Of a stretch of DNA of 64,000 bases, positions 9,038 through 18,472 are shown in pieces (the first letter of the stretch is position 1; every line of letters starts with the position of its first letter). A program made the position numbers and the translations under genes. The stretch comes from Pelosinus fermentans DSM 17108 (lineage in GTDB: Bacteria > Bacillota > Negativicutes > DSM-13327). The notes under the pieces were generated by a model. It made no database searches and had not been told where the DNA came from. It saw nothing but the letters and a program-made list of their open reading frames with translations. Location of the stretch: positions 2,050,001 to 2,114,000 of the forward strand of contig NZ_AKVN02000001.1 in the NCBI RefSeq assembly GCF_000271485.2, in the 5' to 3' direction.

Positions 9038-9676
9038 ATGAGTGAGATTATACAGTCCATTGATCAAGAGATCCTTTCATCCTATCGGCAAGGTGACCAG
9101 GATCAAGCACTACAGCTGTTTATAAATCAATACCAAGCTAGATTATATGCTTTAGCATATAAAATGCTGGGAAATCATGATGATGCGATGGATGCTTTGC
9201 AAGAAATTCTATACCAGGTAAATCGATCTATGCATAATTTTAAGGAAAAGTCCAGTTTATACACTTGGGTGTATCGCTTAGGTTCAAATGTCTGCTTTAA
9301 TTTTCGCAAAAAAAGGAATCAAACTGCAAATCAGGTAGAATGGGATGAGAGTTTATACCATTCGATGATGTTGCCCATAGAGCAGCCAAATGAAGATCCG
9401 GATAGAATGTGTGAGGTTAAGTATAAGCAGTACTTGGTTCAGCAGGCTATTTTAAAATTGCCCGAAAACCAGAGGATTCTCCTTGTTTTACATGATATTG
9501 AAGGGATTTCAAGTTCAGAAATTGCACAAATCCTAAATATTAATATCAATGCGGTCAAGTCCCGCCTTCATCGCAGTAGGGCAGCCTTGCGTAATATTAT
9601 CAGTAAAGGATTCTCCGTTAAAGGAATGGAAGGGGTCGGAACGTTTTCTGTTAATTCTTCTGGTCATTTACGATAA
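9038..9676 (+). CDS. ECF-type RNA polymerase sigma factor
   Basis: A 212-residue sigma-70 family protein with region 2 (AYKMLGNHDDAMDALQEIL, FKEKSSLYTWVYRL) and region 4 (LPENQRILLVLHDIEG, then the helix-turn-helix SSEIAQILNININAVKSRL). This is the layout of extracytoplasmic-function sigma factors. No anti-sigma gene follows, and a strong terminator does. The last 25 residues (from about GFSVKGMEG) look like an unstructured tail. Regulon and signal are unknown. Confidence 0.9.
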   Translation: MSEIIQSIDQEILSSYRQGDQDQALQLFINQYQARLYALAYKMLGNHDDAMDALQEILYQVNRSMHNFKEKSSLYTWVYRLGSNVCFNFRKKRNQTANQVEWDESLYHSMMLPIEQPNEDPDRMCEVKYKQYLVQQAILKLPENQRILLVLHDIEGISSSEIAQILNININAVKSRLHRSRAALRNIISKGFSVKGMEGVGTFSVNSSGHLR

Positions 9677-9772
9677 GCTTTACAGTAATTCACAAATGAT
9701 ATCCAGGTATGGAAGACTATCCGGTATGAGGAGGTTTTGCAATCATTGTACTGTATATTCATACATATAAAG

Positions 9773-9815
9773 AATAAGAAGGCTTTTACTAGTCTTTAGT
9801 AAAAGCCTTCTTATT
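9773..9815. terminator. Terminator after the sigma factor gene
   Basis: A 19-bp perfect stem (9773-9791 with 9797-9815) and five-base loop, T-rich on both flanks. It sits between the sigma gene and the convergent small Cys-rich gene and may serve both. Confidence 0.9.
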
Positions 9816-9833
9816 TCTTTACATAAAATATAA

Positions 9834-9974
9834 TTAATTCTTCGTTCCTAATTTTCGTAAACAATATACAAGATTTTCTTTTTTACGATGGAAATTGATG
9901 CACTCACAGCATTTACCGTGGCGTTCGCAATCTGCCTTTGGACAGGTACAATTTTGTTCATTACAGCCAGCCAT
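9834..9974 (-). CDS. Small cysteine-rich protein (DUF6485-like), 46 aa
   Basis: A short reading frame starting MAGCNEQNCTC and ending LRKLGTKN. It has eight cysteines in 46 residues (C4, C9, C11, C16, C22, C23, C25, C38), with the block HGKCCEC, consistent with a metal-binding knuckle. A strong ribosome site (GGGAGGGAG) lies eight bases before the ATG. It resembles small proteins annotated DUF6485 in anaerobic Bacillota; the family name is from memory. Function unknown. Confidence 0.8.
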   Translation of the reverse strand: MAGCNEQNCTCPKADCERHGKCCECINFHRKKENLVYCLRKLGTKN

Positions 9975-10092
9975 ATAAAAAACTCCCTCCCTATGATTCT
10001 ATTACTATTTTAGTATAAAGGCAGGCGAGAGTAAAACCCTTTATTAAGAGTAGTAAAATAATTCTGCAAGAAATACGATAAGGAGGCTATGA

Positions 10093-10980
10093 ATGTCTGA
10101 AAATAAAGTTTGTCTATTAATGGTCTTTACAGCCCTTTTCTGGTCGGGTGCATTTATAACAGGGAAAATCGCAGTACTGCAATTTCCGCCCTTTGCCCTG
10201 ACCTTTTTCCGTTTCTTGCTGGCATTGCCGTTTATATTCTTTTTGTTATATAGTAGGGAGAGGGAGAAATGGTTACCAAAAAGAAATCAGTGGCTGCCTC
10301 TTACTATATTAGGGATTATAGGTACTTTTTTTTATCATGTCTTATTTTTTAGTGCATTACAATACACTACAGCAATTAATTCTTCCTTGATTGGTGCAAC
10401 CAATCCCGTATTGACAACTCTTATGGCGGTTTTATTCTTCAAAGAACATATGACACCAAAACGTTTAATTGGTATTATCTTTTCTTTTTCAGGTGTCTTT
10501 TTGATTGTAACGAATGCAGATTGGCTGCTGATTTCTACGTTTAATTTTAATCTTGGGGATATGCTCATGTTTAGCGCTGTTTTTAGTTGGGCATTGTATG
10601 CTCTTTTAAGCCGTTCTTATATGCAGAAGTATTGTTTATCACCATTAATGGTGACAGCCTATACATTTTTAGTTTGCGTAGTCATATCCATACCCTTTGT
10701 AATAGCAGAAAATCCTGCATCTTATTTATCTAAAACCAGTGTAGCTGGCTGGTTATCAATTGCATATATGAGTATATTTGCGTCTGTATTAGGATATTTA
10801 ATTCAATTGTTTGCCATTGAAAAGATTGGTGCATCTCGGGCTGCAGTATTTGTTAATTTGGTACCTATTTTCACAATTGTTCAATCTGTTTTCATCTTAG
10901 GAGAATCCTTTACATTATTTAAGTGTATAGGAGCCTTGGGAATTGTTACAGGCGTGTACCTAGCGACAAGATCTAATTGA
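10093..10980 (+). CDS. EamA/DMT-superfamily transporter
   Basis: A 295-residue membrane protein with ten predicted helices in two EamA repeats. The first begins FTALFWSGAFITGKIA and the second GDMLMFSAVFSWALYALLSR. The internal motif NPVLTTLMAVLFFKE and its second-half counterpart NLVPIFTIVQSVFILGE are typical. Members export amino acids or other small metabolites. The substrate cannot be inferred. AAGGAGG precedes the ATG. It stands alone. Confidence 0.9.
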   Translation: MSENKVCLLMVFTALFWSGAFITGKIAVLQFPPFALTFFRFLLALPFIFFLLYSREREKWLPKRNQWLPLTILGIIGTFFYHVLFFSALQYTTAINSSLIGATNPVLTTLMAVLFFKEHMTPKRLIGIIFSFSGVFLIVTNADWLLISTFNFNLGDMLMFSAVFSWALYALLSRSYMQKYCLSPLMVTAYTFLVCVVISIPFVIAENPASYLSKTSVAGWLSIAYMSIFASVLGYLIQLFAIEKIGASRAAVFVNLVPIFTIVQSVFILGESFTLFKCIGALGIVTGVYLATRSN

Positions 10981-11017
10981 AGTTAAATAAAGATATCAAA
11001 TTCTAAGAAAATAAAAA

Positions 11018-11040
11018 AGTCCCTGTCATAGACAGGGACT
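11018..11040 (-). terminator. Terminator for the zinc-ribbon gene
   Basis: Stem AGTCCCTGTC (11018-11027) with GACAGGGACT (11031-11040). Read on the minus strand it is followed by a run of T, so it ends the zinc-ribbon gene transcript. It lacks a T run on the plus strand. Confidence 0.85.
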
Positions 11041-11048
11041 CTGACATC

Positions 11049-11345
11049 CTAGCGGTTCTGGCTAAAGCAATCTCTGCAATAAACAGGACGATCACCACTT
11101 GGACGGAAAGGAACTTGTGTTTGAACGCCACATGCTGCACAAGTTGCATCATGCATTTCACGTTGTTGGAAGCTGCTGTTGCGACCGCCACCGTTACCGT
11201 TTCTTTGTTTGTGAGCTGCTCTGCATGAAGGGCAACGTCCTGGCTCATTAGTAAAGCCTTTTTCAGCAAAGAAATCTTGTTCTGAAGCTGAGAATACGAA
11301 TTGGTCTGCGCAATCGCGGCAAGTTAAAGTTTTGTCTTGGTTCAT
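11049..11345 (-). CDS. Zinc-ribbon protein with CxxC-x17-CxxC domain
   Basis: A 98-residue protein with two metal-binding modules. Residues about 5-45 form a zinc ribbon (TCRDCADQF ... RCPSCRAAH). Residues about 69-93 form a second module, CAAC-x17-CRDC, the spacing of the CxxC-x17-CxxC family. A Gly/Asn/Arg-rich linker (NGNGGGRNSS) joins them. These proteins are widespread small cytosolic zinc proteins of unknown role, perhaps nucleic-acid binding. It is single, with its own terminator and a long leader containing an inverted repeat. Confidence 0.9.
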   Translation of the reverse strand: MNQDKTLTCRDCADQFVFSASEQDFFAEKGFTNEPGRCPSCRAAHKQRNGNGGGRNSSFQQREMHDATCAACGVQTQVPFRPSGDRPVYCRDCFSQNR

Positions 11346-11399
11346 GTGTTGTATAGCCTCCTAAAATCTGTTACTAAAATAGGTAATGAGAATATTCAT

Positions 11400-11432
11400 T
11401 GTTTCTTGTTAAAGTTACGTTAACAAGAAACA
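11400..11432. repeat. 13-bp perfect inverted repeat upstream of the zinc-ribbon gene
   Basis: TGTTTCTTGTTAA (11400-11412) and TTAACAAGAAACA (11420-11432) flank seven bases. There is no T run, so it is not a classic terminator. It lies about 55 bases before the minus-strand start of the zinc-ribbon gene, a place suited to an operator or a leader hairpin. The rest of this 380-base gap is AT-rich, with a TATAAT box near 11655 and a possible TTTATA box 17 bases before it, a likely promoter for the hemerythrin gene. Confidence 0.5.
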
Positions 11433-11728
11433 TGAGAAATTCAATCGATCTATTTAAGTGCTTCTAAATCATACGCTGAATTGATATAAAAGTAAAGAGG
11501 ATTTTTACTAAATTTTAAAAAAATTTATAAAAATTATAAAAATAGTCTCTATTTAACAATTAATTGGTGAATTTGCTCATAAATAAAAGAGAAAAACAGT
11601 ATTGTTTAACTCTCTTTCCCAGAAAAAATGTTTATATTTTAGCAGATAAATTATATAATGAGCAGGTAGGAACTTGTCTCTTTTAGGTAAATGACAAAGA
11701 GAATGCAAGTAAAATGGAGGAACGAAAT

Positions 11729-12148
11729 ATGGAGTTTTTTGAATGGGATGAAGGCTTTTCAACAAAAATTCAAAGATTTGATGATGATCATAAAAAATTA
11801 TTGACATTATTCAATAATGTATATCACCGTGTGTTTGAATGTACAAGCCTGGAAGAAGAAAGAGAATTAACGCAGCATACCTTAGTTGAATTATTAGACT
11901 ATGTGAAGTATCATTTTTCCGCAGAAGAAGAATTGATGATACAGCTTGACTATCCTCAATATTTAGAGCATAAAAAAGAGCATGGATCTTATATAGCCGA
12001 AGTGAATAATTTCTTAGATCAGCATAAACAAGGGACGGCTGCATTGTCCTTTCCAACCTTTATGTTTCTTAAAGAATGGATTACTAAGCATATTTTAGTA
12101 CGTGATAAGGAGTATGGACAATTTTTTAATGATAAGGGAATCAGATAA
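11729..12148 (+). CDS. Bacteriohemerythrin
   Basis: A 139-residue four-helix protein that binds oxygen at a di-iron site. The ligands line up well: His21 (DDDHKK), His62 and Glu66 (YHFSAEEE), His81 and His85 (EHKKEH), His121 and Asp126 (KHILVRD). I start at ATG 11729 because the upstream ATG at 11714 forms part of its ribosome site (GGAGG). In anaerobes such proteins sense or scavenge oxygen. It is single and has no fused signalling domain. Confidence 0.95.
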   Translation: MEFFEWDEGFSTKIQRFDDDHKKLLTLFNNVYHRVFECTSLEEERELTQHTLVELLDYVKYHFSAEEELMIQLDYPQYLEHKKEHGSYIAEVNNFLDQHKQGTAALSFPTFMFLKEWITKHILVRDKEYGQFFNDKGIR

Positions 12149-12220
12149 TAATCATTCACTCTAACTTTTATAGCAATTTTGATAAATCGTTAGGGCTTTT
12201 CCCACTCTGAATTGTAAATT

Positions 12221-13177
12221 TTAGTGTAAGTCACAAGGGATCTGGGTAGTGCTGCCGTAAGTATGAAGATAAGAAGTCGTGGGATGGTTAGTAGTATGAT
12301 CAAATATAATAGTAGCCCGATGAAGAAATTGTTTATTTAAAACATAGCGAAGGTCATAAATTGTAACTGAGATGGAATGAGTATTTTTCTGTTCTGCAAA
12401 ATAAATAAAAGGCGTAAAGGTAGCAAAAAAGTTTCCGATTAGTGTTTTTTTTGCTTGTAAAGTAAGATTCGAAAGGTTCTTTTGTTTTGCTAAATCTGCA
12501 TGAAGTTTTAATTCCGGGGAAATGGTTCCTAATTGTCCGACCAAGTACGCATTTTTTGTTTCTAAAACAAAATCCCAGAACAATATGCGCTTTAGTGATG
12601 GCATGACAGTGATTTGCAAAATTTCTCGTTGAGAAAATAATCGATGAAGCTGTTTTGTTGCTTTTTTGCGCAAGACCATTCTAAACAAGATATATGCTGT
12701 AAGAATTACAAATGTAAAGCACGATAATGTGAACATTGTAAAATCAAAAGCGTATACACTAAGTAATAGCACGAATAGTATAGGATCAAATACATTTAAA
12801 AGGTGTAAGCTTTTGCGTTCTTTTTGAATTGGCCATAAGATAGCAGCGCCATGGGTATTGAAATAATCCATAATGATATGAGATAAACTACCAGAGAAGG
12901 CCCATCCAAATAGGGAAAGGAAATTAGCTTGTGGCATAATCATAGATAAAACTGTACTGATCAGGAACGACCATAGAACTAAGCCCGGGATGGAATGAGA
13001 AAAAGAACGATGTTGCCTAAGATAAGAGAATTTTCCTTTTATTTGTGCAATGATATCAAAATCCGGCGCTTGCGCGCCAAGAATGGCAGCTAGATAAATC
13101 GGATCATAAATGGACAAAGGATGACCAGATAATCCTGCAATCGCGATGCCAACAAGTGCATGAGAGAAAGAATCCAT
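12221..13177 (-). CDS. Membrane-bound metal-dependent hydrolase (YdjM/DUF457 type)
   Basis: A 318-residue protein starting with MDSFSHALVGIAIAG, the family's His-containing opening. It continues with AILGAQAPDFDII and QHRSFSHSIPGL, which carry the conserved Asp and His residues, then several hydrophobic helices to about residue 165. The C-terminal half is soluble. E. coli YdjM belongs to this family and is under SOS control; the reaction is not known. No SOS box was seen upstream by eye. Confidence 0.85.
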   Translation of the reverse strand: MDSFSHALVGIAIAGLSGHPLSIYDPIYLAAILGAQAPDFDIIAQIKGKFSYLRQHRSFSHSIPGLVLWSFLISTVLSMIMPQANFLSLFGWAFSGSLSHIIMDYFNTHGAAILWPIQKERKSLHLLNVFDPILFVLLLSVYAFDFTMFTLSCFTFVILTAYILFRMVLRKKATKQLHRLFSQREILQITVMPSLKRILFWDFVLETKNAYLVGQLGTISPELKLHADLAKQKNLSNLTLQAKKTLIGNFFATFTPFIYFAEQKNTHSISVTIYDLRYVLNKQFLHRATIIFDHTTNHPTTSYLHTYGSTTQIPCDLH

Positions 13178-13294
13178 AATGAATGTGCCTCCAGCTTTCT
13201 ATTTTGTTTACATAACATTATAACACAGAACTACAGGTGCACTTCCATAGTAAGTTTTGCCTTTCGATATACACTTATCTCAAGATATGAAATA

Positions 13295-13332
13295 AAAAAG
13301 TGGTGACCTCATAGTAGAGACCACCACTTTTT
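13295..13332 (-). terminator. Terminator of the lysine permease gene
   Basis: AAAAAGTGGTG (13295-13305) pairs with CACCACTTTTT (13322-13332). On the minus strand the stem ends in a T run, 36 bases after the permease stop. The T-rich ends on both strands could make it bidirectional. Confidence 0.85.
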
Positions 13333-13367
13333 ACTATACTAAATTTTAAAAAAACGTGCCAAGTTTT

Positions 13368-14795
13368 TCAGCTCATTTTTTCTTCAATTTTAGCTGCGCT
13401 AATTTTCTTGTCCAAGAATAAAATATAGTATAAATAAACACCTAATAATGCAGGAAGGCCTGTATATAAAACAATTCGTTGGGATTCATCAAAATACAAG
13501 CTGCATATGACTCCAAGGTTCAAGACTAAAGCTAATATTGGGACCAGAGGATAAAAGGGAGTCCGAAATTTTAGCTGCTCTATTTTGCCGCCTAGACGGA
13601 AAAATTCTCTGCGGAAGTTGAGCTGACACCAGGCAATAATAACCCATATCAGGCAGCCAGTCAGTCCTGTACTGGACATAAGCCACAGGTACACGGTATC
13701 AGCAGCATATTCACTGGTGAGTAAAGACATACACGCCAAGATAACAGTAATATAAACTCCATTGACAGGAACACCGCGAGAATTTAATGTACCTAAACAT
13801 TTTGGCGCTAAGCCTTCTTTAGACATAGACCAGAGAAGACGAGAACAGGCATATAAGGCTGAATTGCCTGCAGATAAAGCTGATGTCATAACAACGAAAC
13901 TCATAATATCCTTAGCTAAAGGAAAACCTAAGATGCCGAATACATGAGCAAAAGGACTTTCTAAAACACTTGCTTCTTGCCAAGGGATAATACCTGCCAG
14001 TACGATCATTGCCAACACATAGAAAAAAATAATCCGAAAGGTAATACCTTTAATAACACGGGGGACATTTTTACTGGCATCTTGGCATTCGCCGGCTGCG
14101 ATACCGACAAGTTCAGCACCTTGAAAGGAGTAGACTACAGCAATCATAGTTAAAAATACAGCTTGAAATCCATTAGGAAATAAACCCGATTCTGTATTAA
14201 AGTTGGATAATCCAACAATAGGAACGGAATGACTGGAAAAACCAAAGAGCAAACCTGCACCTGCGACAATAAATGCTAAAATTGCAGTTACCTTTATACT
14301 CGCAAACCAAAATTCAGCTTCGCCATAAGCCTTTACAGAAATGACGTTTAGTAAAGCAAGCATAATAGCAAAAAAACCGCACCATATCCAAATCGCAATT
14401 TGCGGAAACCAATTGTGCATGATAATACCTGCAGCAGTAAAGTCGGCAGCAATACAAATGGCCCAATTCAGCCAATACAGCCAGCCGGTAGTGAAGCCAG
14501 CACCAGGAGAAATAAAACGTGAAGCATAGCTTTGGAAGGAACCAGAAACAGGCATGGCTGAAGTGAGTTCTCCTAGGCACAATAATACCAGATACATGAT
14601 AAAGCCGCCGGTTAAATACGCAAGAACGGCACCTAAAGGACCTGCCTGATTGAGGGTTACGCCTGAGCCTAGAAAAAGTCCGGTACCAATGGTACCACCA
14701 ATGGATATCATCATGAGATGCCGTGAGTTCATGCCGCGTTTGAGCCCTTCTTTTTCAGGACATAAATCTTTAAGATTCACTGTAGAATTTGACAT
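13368..14795 (-). CDS. lysP: Lysine-type amino-acid permease (APC family)
   Basis: A 475-residue, 12-helix amino acid permease with the family opening MISIGGTIGTGLFLGSG and the core motif YSFQGAELVGIAAGEC. By sequence alone it could be LysP or a related basic-amino-acid or S-methylmethionine permease. The lysine riboswitch and terminator directly upstream make lysine the likely substrate. GGAGG precedes the ATG. It brings lysine in across the inner membrane, driven by the proton gradient, and should be shut off when lysine is abundant. Confidence 0.9.
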   Translation of the reverse strand: MSNSTVNLKDLCPEKEGLKRGMNSRHLMMISIGGTIGTGLFLGSGVTLNQAGPLGAVLAYLTGGFIMYLVLLCLGELTSAMPVSGSFQSYASRFISPGAGFTTGWLYWLNWAICIAADFTAAGIIMHNWFPQIAIWIWCGFFAIMLALLNVISVKAYGEAEFWFASIKVTAILAFIVAGAGLLFGFSSHSVPIVGLSNFNTESGLFPNGFQAVFLTMIAVVYSFQGAELVGIAAGECQDASKNVPRVIKGITFRIIFFYVLAMIVLAGIIPWQEASVLESPFAHVFGILGFPLAKDIMSFVVMTSALSAGNSALYACSRLLWSMSKEGLAPKCLGTLNSRGVPVNGVYITVILACMSLLTSEYAADTVYLWLMSSTGLTGCLIWVIIAWCQLNFRREFFRLGGKIEQLKFRTPFYPLVPILALVLNLGVICSLYFDESQRIVLYTGLPALLGVYLYYILFLDKKISAAKIEEKMS

Positions 14796-14826
14796 ATTTG
14801 ACCTCCTATCGAATTAAAACAAAAAT

Positions 14827-14848
14827 GGTTGTGATCAATCTCACAACC
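14827..14848 (-). terminator. Terminator of the lysine riboswitch expression platform
   Basis: GGTTGTGA and TCACAACC (14827-14834, 14841-14848) form a stem followed on the minus strand by a T-rich run. It lies between the lysine aptamer and the permease start, the usual place for lysine-induced premature termination. Confidence 0.9.
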
Positions 14849-14880
14849 AAAAAATTTACTCCAAGGAATAAACTAACGCT

Positions 14881-15047
14881 TGCGTGAGATAGCACTTCAT
14901 CTGAAAAATTAGATGACAGTCTTGTATTTATTTAATACAAGCCCAACAACAAGAAATGGCATTTTTTGTTGTTTCGGCAACTATTCCTTTCTATATAGTT
15001 CATTGCTGCCAGCTCACTATATATACTGATAATATTTGCGCCTCTAT
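14881..15047 (-). promoter_or_regulatory. Lysine riboswitch (L-box)
   Basis: On the minus strand the leader carries the L-box consensus in order: AGAGGCGC at the 5' side of P1, a GAAAGGAAT segment, GCCGAAACAAC, TTGGGCTTGTA, ACTGTCATCT, and the closing GTGCTATCTC. Spacing and order match the five-helix lysine aptamer. Lysine binding would favour the following terminator and turn the permease off. The exact ends are estimates. Confidence 0.93.
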
Positions 15048-15206
15048 AATCACAACATATTTAATTTCTTGCTTATTTTAATCAATATCAGATTAGTTGT
15101 CAATCACTAGATTCGTATTAGAAACCTTTACTATAGGAAAGTAACAAGTCTCTACAAAAGGAAATAAAAAAATGTATGTCAAAGTCATTGTGTGGAGGAG
15201 TGAATT

Positions 15207-16280
15207 ATGAACAATACATATGGACGGATGGATGCTGAATTTGCTCAATCCTTAGTTGATATCGTTGCTGCTGAATTAAATAAAAATGTAAATATCCTTG
15301 ATGATCAGGGTGTAATTATTGCTTCTTTTAGTAGAGAACGGATTGGGCAAATACATGAATCAGGGGCTAGAATGCTTGGAACTGGAGTTGTAAAAGAATT
15401 TTATGTCACAAAAGAAGAGGAATGCTATCTAAAGGGGATACGACAAGGTTATAATGTACCCATCATGTTTGATAATCGGTGTATAGGAGTAATTGGTATT
15501 ACAGGGGATCAAAAAACAGCAGAACCTTATGCCCGATTAGCAGCACGCTTTGTAGAGGCAAATGTGCAGTCGAATGCTCAGCAGGAAAAGTTAGTAGGAG
15601 CATTACAAGAAAAAGAAGAATTACGTTCTGTATTCTTAAATAAAATTATCACGGTACAAGAAGAAGAACGTAAAAGAATTTCCCGCGAGCTGCATGATGA
15701 AACAAGCCAATCTCTTACCTCGATCATTGTAGGTTTGCGTATGCTGGCTGAGCAGGTACAAGACAGTGAAGATAAGGAAAAAATATTAAAAATGCGTGAC
15801 CTTGCTGTTACAACTCTAGAAGCGGTTCATCATATTGCAGTTGAACTGCGTCCTGTATTATTAGATGATTTAGGACTGGTTGCCGCAGCTAAAAAGTATA
15901 TAGAAAATTACGCTAAGCAATATGAAATTTCTTTACATAGTGATTTTAGTAATTTGTCCAGAGAGCGATTTTCTCCAGAAGTTGAGATTACGTTATACCG
16001 AATTCTGCAAGAGGCCTTAACGAATATTGTGAAACATGCGCAGGCATCGGAAGTTTGGGTATCATTAAACAAAAGACAGGACAAACTTATGTTAATGATC
16101 CAGGACAATGGTGTAGGTTTTGATACAAAAATGGTTAAAAATACTCATACCCGTACCTGTTTAGGAATCTACGGCATAGGTGAACGGGTAGCCTTAGTGG
16201 AAGGTACCTTTACGATTACATCTGTTATTGGTGAAGGAACTAAACTTTCTGTGGAAATTCCTTTGGGAGAAAAAAATTGA
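15207..16280 (+). CDS. Sensor histidine kinase with CdaR-type diacid-recognition domain
   Basis: A 357-residue soluble kinase. Residues 5-125 resemble the sugar-diacid recognition domain of CdaR (FAQSLVDIVAAELNKNVNILD ending in the VPIMFDNRCIGVIGITG strand). Residues 145-215 are a HisKA_3 dimerisation domain with the phospho-acceptor His163 in ISRELHDETSQ. The C-terminus is a HATPase (EALTNIVKHA, DNGVGFD, GIGERVALVEG), so it should pair with a NarL-type regulator. None is adjacent; the orphan regulator at 23876-24583, next to glycolate-oxidase genes, is a good candidate. No membrane segment is seen, so sensing is cytoplasmic. Confidence 0.88.
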   Translation: MNNTYGRMDAEFAQSLVDIVAAELNKNVNILDDQGVIIASFSRERIGQIHESGARMLGTGVVKEFYVTKEEECYLKGIRQGYNVPIMFDNRCIGVIGITGDQKTAEPYARLAARFVEANVQSNAQQEKLVGALQEKEELRSVFLNKIITVQEEERKRISRELHDETSQSLTSIIVGLRMLAEQVQDSEDKEKILKMRDLAVTTLEAVHHIAVELRPVLLDDLGLVAAAKKYIENYAKQYEISLHSDFSNLSRERFSPEVEITLYRILQEALTNIVKHAQASEVWVSLNKRQDKLMLMIQDNGVGFDTKMVKNTHTRTCLGIYGIGERVALVEGTFTITSVIGEGTKLSVEIPLGEKN

Positions 16281-16510
16281 AAAAACGCTAATTTGACTCA
16301 TTATAAGTAAATATTGTCTGCTGAATGAGGGAATGCTTGTATATTGTAGAAAGATCAAGTACAATGTAGGTAATGGGTTGTGAGCGGGTATTTTCATTTA
16401 TGAACATTTGGATGAAGTCAGCCATTTTATCTTGGTGGGGTGACTTACGGAACGTCTATTGGTGAAAACAAAGTTAAATATACAAACTCAAATAATGGAG
16501 GTATTTTTTT

Positions 16511-18184
16511 TTGGAAAAACAAAATAAGCTCGCTATTATTCCACTGGGTGGATTGGGCGAAATAGGGAAAAACATGACGGTCATTCAATATGAGGATGAT
16601 ATTGTCATACTAGATTCTGGGTTGGCATTTCCAGAAGATGATATGTTAGGGATTGATTTAGTGATACCTGATATATCCTATCTTCTTGAAAACCAGGATA
16701 AGATAAGGGCAGTTGTCATTACTCATGGTCATGAAGATCACATTGGATCTTTATCTTATTTACTCAAGCAGATTGACGTACCTGTTTATGGTACGCGTCT
16801 TGCAATGGGACTGGCTGAGTGCCGCTTGAAGGAAAATAATGTGGCAAATTATAAATTGATTTCCATAAAGCCAGGAGATCAGATAACATTTGGCAAAATT
16901 CAAGTGGGATTTATGCGGGTGAGTCATTCTATTCCTGATTCTGTAGGGATGTATTTTAAAACTCCAGTTGGCACGATTGTTCATACTGGCGATTTTAAAA
17001 TTGATTACACACCAGTTGATGGTAAGGTAATGGATCTTCATAAGTTTGCTGAACTGGGCGATGAAGGCGTAATGGTTTTAATGTCCGACAGTACGAATGC
17101 GGAAAGACCTGGTTTTACGAAGTCAGAGCGTCAGGTGGGTCTTGCCCTTGATGAAGCTTTTAATGCAGCAAAAGGACGAATTCTTCTGGCAACCTTTGCA
17201 TCTAATGTGCTAAGGGTGCAGCAAGCGATTACTTCTGCTTGTAAATATGGTCGAAAAGTCGCAATCATTGGACGAAGTATGATCAATGTGGTAAATATTG
17301 CTACAGAGCTTGGATACTTAACAGTTCCTGAAGGTGTGTTAATTGATATTGATGAAATTAAAAATTATCCAGGAAATCAAATTTTAATTTTATCAACAGG
17401 AAGCCAAGGAGAGCCCATGTCAGCTTTGACACGTATGGCAATGAATGATCATAGAAAAGTTGAAATATACCCTAGTGATACCGTTATTATTTCTGCTTCA
17501 CCGATTCCAGGAAATGAAAAATCAGTATCAAAGACTATTGATGCTCTACTGCGCTTAGGAGCGGAAGTTATTCACGAACGTTCTGCAGGTATTCATGTTT
17601 CTGGACATGCCAGTCAAGAAGAATTGAAATTGATGCTGACTTTGGTGCGGCCTCAATATTTCATTCCAGTGCATGGAGAGTATCGAATGTTGATGAGCCA
17701 TGGAAAGCTTGCTCAAGACTTGGGCGTTGCCAAAGAGAATATTTTTATTGGCAGTAATGGACAGGTCTTTGAGTTTAGTAAAGATGCCGGCACTATAACA
17801 GGAAAATTGGCTGGCAAGGTAACTTCAGGAAAAGTATTTGTTGATGGTTTAGGTGTAGGTGATGTGGGTAACATTGTTATGAGAGATCGAAGTAAATTAT
17901 CTCAGGACGGTGTACTTATCGTTGTCATAACCATGGACAAAGAAAGTGGTTGTGTTGTGGCTGGACCGGATCTCGTTTCTCGGGGATTTGTTTATGTTCG
18001 AGAGTCAGGACAATTAATGGTTGAAGCCAAACAAAAAGTCAAACAGGTTTTGGCTAATTGCGAAGCGAATAAAGTGATAGAATGGGCATCGATAAAAGGC
18101 AGTGTGCGGGATGCTTTAAGTAAGTTTGTATATGAGAAGACTCGCCGCAGCCCCATGATTTTACCCATTATTATGGAAGTATAA
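16511..18184 (+). CDS. rnj: Ribonuclease J
   Basis: A 557-residue metallo-beta-lactamase/beta-CASP ribonuclease with both endo- and 5'-3' exonuclease activity in mRNA and rRNA processing. The zinc motif is THGHEDHIG (His72, His74, Asp76, His77). Later motifs include HTGDFKID, SDSTNAERPG, the beta-CASP segment ATFASNVLRVQQ and HVSGHASQEE. The start is TTG, supported by GGAGG nine bases upstream and the expected N-terminus. Whether it is J1 or J2 cannot be told here. A strong terminator follows. Confidence 0.95.
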   Translation: MEKQNKLAIIPLGGLGEIGKNMTVIQYEDDIVILDSGLAFPEDDMLGIDLVIPDISYLLENQDKIRAVVITHGHEDHIGSLSYLLKQIDVPVYGTRLAMGLAECRLKENNVANYKLISIKPGDQITFGKIQVGFMRVSHSIPDSVGMYFKTPVGTIVHTGDFKIDYTPVDGKVMDLHKFAELGDEGVMVLMSDSTNAERPGFTKSERQVGLALDEAFNAAKGRILLATFASNVLRVQQAITSACKYGRKVAIIGRSMINVVNIATELGYLTVPEGVLIDIDEIKNYPGNQILILSTGSQGEPMSALTRMAMNDHRKVEIYPSDTVIISASPIPGNEKSVSKTIDALLRLGAEVIHERSAGIHVSGHASQEELKLMLTLVRPQYFIPVHGEYRMLMSHGKLAQDLGVAKENIFIGSNGQVFEFSKDAGTITGKLAGKVTSGKVFVDGLGVGDVGNIVMRDRSKLSQDGVLIVVITMDKESGCVVAGPDLVSRGFVYVRESGQLMVEAKQKVKQVLANCEANKVIEWASIKGSVRDALSKFVYEKTRRSPMILPIIMEV

Positions 18185-18204
18185 CCAAAAGTGTCATTGT
18201 AGTT

Positions 18205-18249
18205 ACTAATAAAGAAGGAAGCCTAAAGCAGGCTTCCTTCTTTATTAGT
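18205..18249. terminator. Terminator after RNase J
   Basis: A perfect 20-bp stem (18205-18224 with 18230-18249) and five-base loop, T-rich at the 3' side, 21 bases after the RNase J stop. Confidence 0.93.
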
Positions 18250-18315
18250 AAAAATGCTTCATCGATAAAAATGTTTATATTATTTTTATTGATGAACATC
18301 ATATTTTAAAAAGAA

Positions 18316-18374
18316 AAAATTAGGCATATCAAGGTAACATAATTTACTTATGTTACCTTGATATGCCTAATTTT
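18316..18374. repeat. 27-bp perfect inverted repeat in the gap before the HD-GYP gene
   Basis: Arms 18316-18342 and 18348-18374 are exact complements with a five-base loop. The right arm ends in TTTT and the left begins with AAAA, so it could terminate transcription either way. A full terminator already lies 70 bases upstream, so it is not needed to end RNase J transcripts. Its core (GTAACATAA ... TTATGTTAC) shares sequence with the second hairpin at 18515-18569. Confidence 0.7.
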
Positions 18375-18472
18375 GATATATTACGTCATTTTTCATGTTT
18401 TTTCCTTCTTTTACGACTTTATTTTTTTTGTAATATGAAATATTTTTTATTATTCTTAGAAAATAGTTAAAA

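Noticed and set aside
11003-11269. Alternative minus-strand frame overlapping the zinc-ribbon gene
   Set aside because: The other frame has ordered CxxC motifs, a matching start and the terminator just after its stop; this one runs through the terminator.
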